NCBI GenBank assembly: GCA_023416585.1
Contig: JAEZHM010000040.1
Coordinates: 1 to 64,000 of the forward strand
Source: Bacillota bacterium
GTDB lineage: Bacteria > Bacillota > Clostridia > Christensenellales > Aristaeellaceae
Direction: 5' to 3'
Length of the DNA: 64,000 nt
Below, one piece after another: positions 43,382-50,767 of this stretch. The position numbers and the translations under genes are program-made. The notes beneath the pieces were generated by a model. The model was not told the origin of the DNA. It made no database searches and saw only the letters and a program-made list of their open reading frames with translations. Every line of letters starts with the position of its first letter. The first letter of the stretch is position 1.

Positions 43382-44487
43382 GCCTGGAAAAAGGGCATTC
43401 TCTGGATACGCTGTTTTTTCTGAACGACTGTACAGTAAGGCGTGTATCCAGCTATGACAAAAGCGGCGGCAATCATGATTGGATCGATCTTGAGCCCGGT
43501 GAAACAGCTGTGCTGGCGGATATAGGCGGTTGCGGCATTGTGCGCCACATCTGGTGCACCATCAATGCTTTTGTGGACGGTACCGGGCCAACGCTAAATT
43601 ATCTTCGCAAGATCGTGCTTCGCGCTTTCTGGGACGGGGAAACGGAGTCGAGCATCGAGGCGCCCATCGGTGATTTTTTCGGCATGGGCCACGGCATGTG
43701 CAAAAACTTTGTCAGCGAGCCGCTAAGCATGAATCCCAAGGATGGCAGAGGGTTCTGCTGCTATTTTCCCATGCCCTTTGAAAGCGCCGCGCGCTTTACG
43801 CTGCACAATGAAAGCGAAGGCCACGTGAATTTCTATTACTATATTGATTATGAGGAGCACCAATCCTTGCCGTTTGGCTGCGGGCGCTTTCATGCCCAGT
43901 ACCGCCAGGAGCGGGATACCATGGGATGGGCGCCTAAAGAAGCGGGCTATATCAAAAAGGAAAAGGCCGGGCCTCCGCATCCTGATTGGTACCCCAAGCC
44001 GTGGGCTGTCAATAACACCGACGGGCAAGGCAATTACGTGATCTTAAACGCCTTGGGCCGCGGCAAGTATGTTGGCTGCAACCTGAATATCGACGTGTTT
44101 GAGCGGCAGGCCAACGACTGGTACGGCGAAGGCGATGACATGATCTTCATAGATGGGGAGCCTTGGCCTCCATCCCTGCACGGCACAGGCACCGAGGATT
44201 ATTTCAATACCGCGTTTTGCCCAAGGACGGAGTTCTCCGCACCCTACCATGGCATCACCCTGTACAGTGAGGATGAGGCGGGCCTCCCCTGGCGGGGAAA
44301 GAATTCCATGTACCGTTTCCACATCAAGGATCCCATTCACTTTTCCAAGAGCATCAAGGTGACCATAGAACATGGGCATGCAAACAAGCTGTCCAATGAT
44401 TATACCAGCACTGCCTACTGGTACCAGCAGGAGCCGCATTTGCCCTTTGAACCGCTCCCGGATGTTATGAAAAGGCTTCCCAGATAA
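43378..44487 (+). CDS. GH172 (DUF2961) glycoside hydrolase, second copy
   Basis: A 369-residue DUF2961 protein, only distantly similar to the copy at 19835. Family landmarks are WIDLEPGETAVLADIGGCGIVRHIWCTI, LRAFWDGETESSIEAPIGDFFGMGHG, FCCYFPMPFESAARFTLHNE, GRFHAQYRQE, WYGEGDDMIFIDGE and GTGTEDYFNTAFCP. E251 (GEG) and E273 (GTEDYF) keep the 22-residue spacing of the other copy. The family includes exo-D-arabinofuranosidases. There is no signal peptide, so it acts on imported sugar. It starts within the stop of the nucleoside-hydrolase-like gene (ATGA overlap) and is followed after 23 bp by GH116. Confidence 0.9.
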   Translation: MSLEKGHSLDTLFFLNDCTVRRVSSYDKSGGNHDWIDLEPGETAVLADIGGCGIVRHIWCTINAFVDGTGPTLNYLRKIVLRAFWDGETESSIEAPIGDFFGMGHGMCKNFVSEPLSMNPKDGRGFCCYFPMPFESAARFTLHNESEGHVNFYYYIDYEEHQSLPFGCGRFHAQYRQERDTMGWAPKEAGYIKKEKAGPPHPDWYPKPWAVNNTDGQGNYVILNALGRGKYVGCNLNIDVFERQANDWYGEGDDMIFIDGEPWPPSLHGTGTEDYFNTAFCPRTEFSAPYHGITLYSEDEAGLPWRGKNSMYRFHIKDPIHFSKSIKVTIEHGHANKLSNDYTSTAYWYQQEPHLPFEPLPDVMKRLPR

Positions 44488-44510
44488 ACTTTCGGAAAGA
44501 AGGTGTCCCG

Positions 44511-46958
44511 GTGAAGGGCAAGAACGAGGGGTTATATGCCATGGGCCCGCAAAAAAGCTACCCGCCGGAGGCTAGCCAGGCCGCCTTTCTGCTGGGCGGC
44601 ATCGGCACGGGCACCATCTCGCTGGGCGCAAGGGGAAACCTGCATGACTGGGAAATATTTAATAACCCTGCTCGGGGCAATGATATCCCCCATTCTTTTT
44701 TTGCAATCCGGGTTAAAAGGGAGGGGGGAAATCCCGAAGCCCGTGTACTGGAGGCGGCTTTCCGCCCGCCATACACGCAGCGCAGCGGCTACCCTTCCGG
44801 TAAAGTGGGCGGATTGCCACGTTTCCGCACAAGCGCGCTGCGGGGAGAATATCCTTTTGCCTATGTCACATTTACCGACGAAGCATTTCCTGTGTCGGTG
44901 GAGCTGGAGGCTTTCACGCCGTTTATTCCCCTGAACGCAGACGAATCGGGTATACCTGTGGCGATCTTGCGGTATAAGGTGAAAAACATTGGCGATAAAA
45001 GCGCCGATGTGCTGGTGGCGGGCTCGCTGGCCAACATTTCAGGCTTCAATGGGTTTGACGCCTATGGCAATATGCAGACCGACGGCATGGCACAAAACGA
45101 GTACAGGGATGAAAAAGCGTGCAGGGGATTGTTCCTTTACAATTCCGCGCTGCAGCCGCATCTGTTGAATTATGGTAATGCTGCGCTTTTGACCAGAGAC
45201 GAAAATGCGACAGCCAGGCCCTGCTGGCATACCACCGGAGGCTGGGATGGTTTGCAGGATTTCTGGGACCGGTTTTACCATGAGGGAAGCGTGAAGGAGA
45301 AGCCGGAAGACACATCAAAGACCGGTCCGGGCATGCATGTAGGTTCCCTGGCCATCCATTATGCGCTTTTGCCGGGGGAAGAAAAGTGTTTCGAGTTTTT
45401 CCTTGCCTGGTACTTTCCCACCCGCACCCGCTGCTGGGACGGCTGGCAGGAGAAAAAAGACAACCTCATCGTAAAAAACTACTATGCCACGCTGTTTCGC
45501 GATGCCTGGGATGCCGGGGTCTATACCATTACAAACCTGGAAAGGCTGGAAAAGCATACGCGCGATTTTCACCGGGCGCTGTTTTCCAGCACATTGCCCG
45601 ATTATGTGCTGGAGGCTGTTTCCAGCAACATCACCACGATCCGCAGCAATACCTGCTTCCGCTTGGAGAACGGCGCTTTTTTAGGCTGGGAGGGCTGCAA
45701 TGACCATACGGGGAGCTGCTTTGGCACCTGCACCCACGTATGGAACTATGCGCAGACGGTGGCGTTTCTCTTTCCGGAACTGGAGCGTTCCGCCAGGTGT
45801 ACGGAACTGATGCTGGAGACGGATGACGAGGGGATGATGGCATACCGAACCAACCAGGTGTTCGGGCTGCCCAAGTTTCAGCGTATGCCCGCTGCCGACG
45901 GGCAGATGGGTGTCATCATCCGCCTGTACCGGGAATGGAAATTGAGCGGCGACAGCGATTTTTTGAAAGCTGTGTGGGAAAAGGCCGCTAAAGCGCTGGA
46001 TTTTGCTTTTACCCATTGGGATACAGACGGCGACTTGCTGTTTGATGCAAGCCAGCATAACACCTACGATATCGACTTCCACGGACCCAACCCTTTAAGC
46101 GGCACCATGTTCCTGGCGGCATTGAAGGCCGGGGCGGAGATGGCCGGTTTTGTTTGTGATGAAGCTCACAGGATCAAGTTTGAAACTGCCTTCCGGGAAG
46201 GCTCGCGGCGGATGGACAAGCTTTTGTGGAATTCGGAATATTACATTCAAAAGCTGAAGGATGTGAACGAGTACCCTTACCAGTATGGCGAAGGTTGTTT
46301 GTCCGACCAGCTTCTGGGCCAATTCCTGGCATGCGTCACCGGGCTTGGTGATATTTTGCCCAAGGCCCATATCAAAAAAGCCCTTCAATCCATCTATAAA
46401 TACAACTTCCGCACATCCTTTCAAAATGTGGCGCACATCCAGCGGACATCCGCATTAAACGACGAGCAGGGGCTGCTGCTATGCTCCTGGCCCCGGGGTG
46501 GCCGGCCCAAGCTTCCCTTCGTCTATTCTGATGAGGTCTGGGCAGGGGTGGAATACCAGGTGGCTGCCCACATGATCTATGAGGGCATGGTAAAAGAGGG
46601 CCTGACGCTTGTGAAGGCGCTAAGGTTAAGGTACGACGGCTATAAGCGCAGCCCATGGAACGAGGTGGAGTGCGGATTTCATTACGCCCGTTCCATGGCC
46701 AGTTGGGCGGTATTGACGGCTCTTTGCGGCTTTCAGGCAGATATGGTAAAAGGCATAATGGAATTTGACCCAAAGATCAACCGGGAAAATTTCAGCTGCT
46801 TTTTCAGCACCGGCAAAGCCTGGGGCATTTACCGCCAGCACATAGATGATGATGGGAAGGTTGCTTACAGCGTGGAAACACTCTATGGAAGCCAGGATGT
46901 TATTGTCAAGGCCGGCGGTCAATCAGATGCCGTTCATAAGGAGGGGTGCGCCATATGA
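44511..46958 (+). CDS. GH116-family glycosidase
   Basis: An 815-residue protein with the GBA2-like architecture: an N-terminal beta-sandwich (FLLGGIGTGTISLGARGNLHDWEIFNNPARG, residues 27-57) and a C-terminal helical barrel (GSCFGTCTHVWNYAQT, ADGQMGVIIRLYREWKLSGDSDFLKAVW, QHNTYDIDFHGPNPLSG, SDQLLGQ, YSDEVWAGVEYQVAAHMIYEGM). D599 in SDQLLGQ fits the acid/base position. GH116 includes beta-glucosidases and exo-beta-D-arabinofuranosidases. The segment before QHNTYD reads LLFDAS where many relatives have an EG pair. The start is GTG 44511 after AAGAAGG. No signal peptide. Its stop overlaps the GH3 start by four bases. Confidence 0.88.
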   Translation: MKGKNEGLYAMGPQKSYPPEASQAAFLLGGIGTGTISLGARGNLHDWEIFNNPARGNDIPHSFFAIRVKREGGNPEARVLEAAFRPPYTQRSGYPSGKVGGLPRFRTSALRGEYPFAYVTFTDEAFPVSVELEAFTPFIPLNADESGIPVAILRYKVKNIGDKSADVLVAGSLANISGFNGFDAYGNMQTDGMAQNEYRDEKACRGLFLYNSALQPHLLNYGNAALLTRDENATARPCWHTTGGWDGLQDFWDRFYHEGSVKEKPEDTSKTGPGMHVGSLAIHYALLPGEEKCFEFFLAWYFPTRTRCWDGWQEKKDNLIVKNYYATLFRDAWDAGVYTITNLERLEKHTRDFHRALFSSTLPDYVLEAVSSNITTIRSNTCFRLENGAFLGWEGCNDHTGSCFGTCTHVWNYAQTVAFLFPELERSARCTELMLETDDEGMMAYRTNQVFGLPKFQRMPAADGQMGVIIRLYREWKLSGDSDFLKAVWEKAAKALDFAFTHWDTDGDLLFDASQHNTYDIDFHGPNPLSGTMFLAALKAGAEMAGFVCDEAHRIKFETAFREGSRRMDKLLWNSEYYIQKLKDVNEYPYQYGEGCLSDQLLGQFLACVTGLGDILPKAHIKKALQSIYKYNFRTSFQNVAHIQRTSALNDEQGLLLCSWPRGGRPKLPFVYSDEVWAGVEYQVAAHMIYEGMVKEGLTLVKALRLRYDGYKRSPWNEVECGFHYARSMASWAVLTALCGFQADMVKGIMEFDPKINRENFSCFFSTGKAWGIYRQHIDDDGKVAYSVETLYGSQDVIVKAGGQSDAVHKEGCAI

Positions 46959-49669
46959 AGACAGGAAACGAGCGGGTGGACAACCTTATTGCGCAGATGA
47001 CGCTGGATGAAAAGCTGCTTTTGGTTCACGGGCAGATTATGGATCCGTACCGGGCCAATCAGGCCGGCTTCCTGGCCGGCTGCCCGCGCCTGAATATCCC
47101 GCCGGTCTTTATTGCCGATGGCGAGTCCGGCATCAACACCTCCTGGGAGGCTACGGCGCTGCCCGCCAAGGTGGGGCTTGCTGCCTCCTTTGATGTGGAA
47201 ACGGCAAAGAAGTACGGCCGTGTGCTGGGAGAGGAGGCAAGGGAAAGCGGCATGCATGTGGTGCTTTCTCCAAGGGTCAACATTGTCAGGGATTATATCG
47301 CGCCTGTGGGCCGCAGCAACGGCGGCAATTATCAAACCTTAAGCGAGGACCCGCTTCTGAACGGATGGATGGGTGCGGCGGAAGCGCAGGGGATTCAGGA
47401 AAACAATAACGCCATCGCCAATGTAAAGCAGATGTTCGGCTCCTCCAGCGGCACAGCCCAGGGTGCGGGCAACTGCATCATAGATGAGCAGACGATGCAT
47501 GAAATTTATATGAAGCCCTTTGAGTACGTCACCCGCGCCGGCGTTGGCTCAAACATGACCAATTATAATCAAGTCAACGGAACATGGACATACCGTTATA
47601 CCGATTTAACCCAAAAGCTCTGCCGTGACGCCTGGGGCTTTTCCGGCTTTACCATTGACGATTGGTACTGCCTGTATGAGCCGGAGGCCATACAAGGCGG
47701 CGTTACGCTGGAAATGCCCGGTGAAGACGAATATGGCTCGGGCAGCGAAGACAGCTGGTACGGAAAGAAGCTTAAGGATGCCATACTCGATCCCCAAAAC
47801 CCGGTAACGGAGGAGGACCTCGACCGTGCCGTAGGGTATCTTTTGTGCACCCTGGACCGGTTCCATATGCTGGATGCAAAGCGGATCCCCGGGCCTGTGG
47901 GTGACGCGGTGAAGTACCGGAGCGCAAAGATTGCCCGTCTTGTGGCGCAAAAAGCCGCGGTGCTCCTGAAAAATGAGGAGAACATCCTTCCGCTGGACGT
48001 AAATCGGGAGACAATCGCTGTCATCGGTCCCACGGGCAGGCAGCAGGTTATGCCAATCTTCAAGGAGGCCGCCAACGGCTTTGATGGCAGGAAGACAGGC
48101 CCCTTGCAAGCCTTGCAATCACGCACCGGCAAGAAGGTGCTTTATGCCGTGGGCGATGACCTGGAGGGTGCATTGATCCCCATGGAGCACTTAAAAAGCC
48201 GTGACGGCAAACAGGGCTGCGTGAATCTGGATATATCCCTGGTCCTTTACGATACCCTGGGTAACGGTGCGGTCAAGGAGCCCATGGAAGCGGCGCTGCC
48301 AATGGGTACGGTGAATTCCGTCTGCTTCACCGGCAAAAATGCCCTCCCGCCGCCTGCCGTAGGGCAATTGGATGGCAGCGGCCGCAAGTATCAGCCTGCT
48401 CCTTTCTATGTCATGACGGGCAAAATCTGTCCGCAGGAAACCGGTCCTTACCGCATCAGCCTGCAAAGCAGCATCCCCACCGTGGAGGAGTTTGAAAAGA
48501 ATCATGTTACTTCCGCCGACATGCAGATTTCCACCAGCGGCAATCTGTATGTGCGCTTGGAGGCGGGCGGGCTGTATGAGCGGGTGGCCATCGGCACGCG
48601 GGTGGGCATGAACGGCGGCGCTGTACCCAACAGCGAGGTAGTGCCCTGCCTGGATGGCTTCAACAACGCGGGCGGCGAAGTTTTTTTGGAAAAAGGCAGG
48701 GAGTACGATTTCATTGCTACCACCCGCAGCATTTACAGGCTGCCCGTGCAGTTCCGCCTTTGCTGGGTGACGCCTTCCATGCGGGCTAAAAATGAGCGGG
48801 ATGCGGTTTCTGCCGCCGCCCAAGCTGATAAAGTACTTGTATTCGCCTGGCACCATAGCCCGAATGAAACGCTTGAGCTTCATGAAAATCAAAACGAACT
48901 GATTGAAATGGTAACCGCCGCCAACCCGAACACGGTGGTCGTTTTGAACACGGGCGACCCGGTCGCCATGCCGTGGCTTCACAAGGTGAAAGGCGTATTG
49001 CAAATGTGGTTCTCCGGCCAGGAAGGGGCGCAGGCTACGGCGGATGTGCTGACAGGTGCGTATAACCCTGCCGGGCGGCTGCCCGTGACATACCCCAAAC
49101 ACATTGGAGATTACGCGGTGCATGAAAAAAACCATCCTGAGCGGCAGGCGATGGCCGGGCGCGGCAGCCACAAGGACCATGTAGCCGCCAACACGGCTCA
49201 TTTCACTGAAGGCATATTCATGGGGTACCGCCATTTTGACAAGGCTGACGTTGAACCCTTGTTCCCCTTCGGCTTTGGCTTGAGTTACACAACGTTTGCC
49301 TATGAAGCGCTTACCGTTTCCAAAGCGGAAGACAGCGGGCTTCATGTGCGCGTGACCATACGCAACACGGGCAAGGTTTTTGGCGAGGAAGTGGTGCAAT
49401 GCTACCTGGCAGCGCCCAAAAACGTGCCGGAGGGCGTGCAATTTGCCGAAAAAGCCTTATCAGCCTTTGACCGCGTCGGGCTGGATGCCGGGGAAGCAAG
49501 AACGATGGAATTGAAAATCGGCCCGCAAAGCCTATGCTATTGGAAAGTCATTGAAGAAAACGGAAGGCTTGATGAAGGAGAAGGCTGGCAGCGTCTGCCC
49601 GGCACATGGACGGTGATGGTTGGACCTTCTTCCCGCCAGCTGCCGCTTATACAAACGGTTGAGATTTGA
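46955..49669 (+). CDS. GH3-family glycosidase with PA14-like insert
   Basis: A 904-residue GH3 enzyme. The barrel starts at RVDNLIAQMTLDEKLLLVHGQ. The nucleophile Asp is D236 in GFSGFTIDDWYCL. The second alpha/beta domain begins near residue 320 (ARLVAQKAAVLLKNEENILPLDV) and is interrupted around 470-600 by a PA14-like beta domain (APFYVMTGKICPQETGPYRISLQSS). The end is an FnIII-like domain (PLFPFGFGLSYTTFAYEALTVS). The usual K-H substrate motif reads VKQMFG. ATG 46955 overlaps the GH116 stop (ATGA). No signal peptide. Members act on beta-glucosides, xylosides or arabinosides; specificity open. Confidence 0.92.
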   Translation: MKTGNERVDNLIAQMTLDEKLLLVHGQIMDPYRANQAGFLAGCPRLNIPPVFIADGESGINTSWEATALPAKVGLAASFDVETAKKYGRVLGEEARESGMHVVLSPRVNIVRDYIAPVGRSNGGNYQTLSEDPLLNGWMGAAEAQGIQENNNAIANVKQMFGSSSGTAQGAGNCIIDEQTMHEIYMKPFEYVTRAGVGSNMTNYNQVNGTWTYRYTDLTQKLCRDAWGFSGFTIDDWYCLYEPEAIQGGVTLEMPGEDEYGSGSEDSWYGKKLKDAILDPQNPVTEEDLDRAVGYLLCTLDRFHMLDAKRIPGPVGDAVKYRSAKIARLVAQKAAVLLKNEENILPLDVNRETIAVIGPTGRQQVMPIFKEAANGFDGRKTGPLQALQSRTGKKVLYAVGDDLEGALIPMEHLKSRDGKQGCVNLDISLVLYDTLGNGAVKEPMEAALPMGTVNSVCFTGKNALPPPAVGQLDGSGRKYQPAPFYVMTGKICPQETGPYRISLQSSIPTVEEFEKNHVTSADMQISTSGNLYVRLEAGGLYERVAIGTRVGMNGGAVPNSEVVPCLDGFNNAGGEVFLEKGREYDFIATTRSIYRLPVQFRLCWVTPSMRAKNERDAVSAAAQADKVLVFAWHHSPNETLELHENQNELIEMVTAANPNTVVVLNTGDPVAMPWLHKVKGVLQMWFSGQEGAQATADVLTGAYNPAGRLPVTYPKHIGDYAVHEKNHPERQAMAGRGSHKDHVAANTAHFTEGIFMGYRHFDKADVEPLFPFGFGLSYTTFAYEALTVSKAEDSGLHVRVTIRNTGKVFGEEVVQCYLAAPKNVPEGVQFAEKALSAFDRVGLDAGEARTMELKIGPQSLCYWKVIEENGRLDEGEGWQRLPGTWTVMVGPSSRQLPLIQTVEI

Positions 49670-49684
49670 ACCTGAGGTGGTATT

Positions 49685-50605
49685 TTGGGCGTTCGGCTAG
49701 GCATTGATATTGGCGGCACCAAGGTAAACATGGGCTTATTGGCAGAGGATGGGCAAATCATCAGGAAGCAAAAGTTTGCCGTGCCCTCCCAAATTGGCTG
49801 TGAATCGCTGATGGAGCTAACGGCGAAAGAATGCGTAAGCTTGCTGGCAGGGTGCGGCATGCGTATGGCTGACGTAGGTTTTATGGGCATGGGTGTGCCG
49901 GGTTCCGTAGACAGGGAGCAAAGCGTTGTGCTGCATGCACCCAACCTGCATTTTGTGAACACGCCCTGTGCTGCCCTGATGGAAGCATACTGCGGCATAC
50001 GCCCAAAGATTGTGCAGGACAGCCGCGCCGCGGCCTGGGGGGAAGCGTGCTTTGGCGAAGGCCGGGGCAGTGAACTGTTGGTGTGCATCACCCTGGGTAC
50101 AGGCATTGGATGCGGCATTGTGTTTAAGGGCGCCATCTTAAGCGGTGCTTTGGGCACGGCTGGGGAGGTGGGGCATATTCCCGTTGTACAAAACGGGCGG
50201 CCTTGCGCCTGCGGAAGGTTCGGGTGCATGGAGGCTTATGCCTCGGGATCAGGCATTGCCCGCAGCGCGGCGGAACACCCTGCTTTCTCCGGCAAACAAC
50301 TCACCAGTGAACAGGTTTTTGAACTGGCGCACAAAGGGAATGCGGATGCCTGCGATCTGATAAACGTCGCTGTCAGCGCGCTTGGCCAGGCGCTGACGGC
50401 TGTCATCAACACCATTTCCCCCGACGCGCTGATCTTCAGCGGCGGCATGTGCACCCAGCGGGAGTTGTTTGTTGATCCGCTGACCGCATATCTTCGCTCC
50501 CACGGCTATGGCCTGGCTGTGGACGGAAGGCTGAAAATAGGCGTATCCTCCCTGGGCAGCGACGCGCCCATGATCGGCGCGGCGATGCTGGATAAAGCTA
50601 TATGA
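49685..50605 (+). CDS. ROK-family sugar kinase
   Basis: A 306-residue ROK kinase without a DNA-binding domain. The ATP motif is GIDIGGTKVNMGLLAEDG at the N-terminus, the catalytic Asp lies in IVQDSRAAAWGE, and the zinc motif is CACGRFGCMEAYASG with the upstream GEVGHIPV. The start is TTG 49685 behind GAGGTGG. It is the last gene of the hydrolase operon, 15 bp after GH3 and followed by a terminator, so it should phosphorylate a sugar freed by these enzymes, most often glucose or a hexosamine in this family. Confidence 0.9.
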   Translation: MGVRLGIDIGGTKVNMGLLAEDGQIIRKQKFAVPSQIGCESLMELTAKECVSLLAGCGMRMADVGFMGMGVPGSVDREQSVVLHAPNLHFVNTPCAALMEAYCGIRPKIVQDSRAAAWGEACFGEGRGSELLVCITLGTGIGCGIVFKGAILSGALGTAGEVGHIPVVQNGRPCACGRFGCMEAYASGSGIARSAAEHPAFSGKQLTSEQVFELAHKGNADACDLINVAVSALGQALTAVINTISPDALIFSGGMCTQRELFVDPLTAYLRSHGYGLAVDGRLKIGVSSLGSDAPMIGAAMLDKAI

Positions 50606-50611
50606 TGCTGA

Positions 50612-50633
50612 GGCCCGCTAGGCGGGCCTTTTT
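50612..50633 (+). terminator. Rho-independent terminator of hydrolase operon
   Basis: GGCCCGC (50612-50618), a 3-nt loop, GCGGGCC (50622-50628) and five T. Confidence 0.9.
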
Positions 50634-50716
50634 CTATGCTTGCAACAAGCGGCCGGGCAGGACGGCTTCGCAAGGCTGCTTGCAGGAATCATGATACGGA
50701 CCGCACCATGAAACAT

Positions 50717-50756
50717 ACCTCCACTTACGCGCGCATAAGCTCGTGCGTATGGAGGT
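50717..50756 (+). promoter_or_regulatory. Hairpin covering the Shine-Dalgarno of the P-ATPase
   Basis: ACCTCCACTTACGCGCG (50717-50733) can pair with CGTGCGTATGGAGGT (50742-50756), leaving an 8-nt loop and a 2-nt bulge. The right arm contains the GGAGGT that would bind the ribosome for the ATPase gene. Translation could therefore be switched by temperature, an ion, or a competing RNA fold. No known riboswitch class is recognised. Confidence 0.6.
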
Positions 50757-50767
50757 GAGGCTTGCAT

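Noticed and set aside
48191..49441. 416-codon minus-strand frame within GH3
   Set aside because: Antisense to the GH3 gene, no start signal, low-complexity composition.
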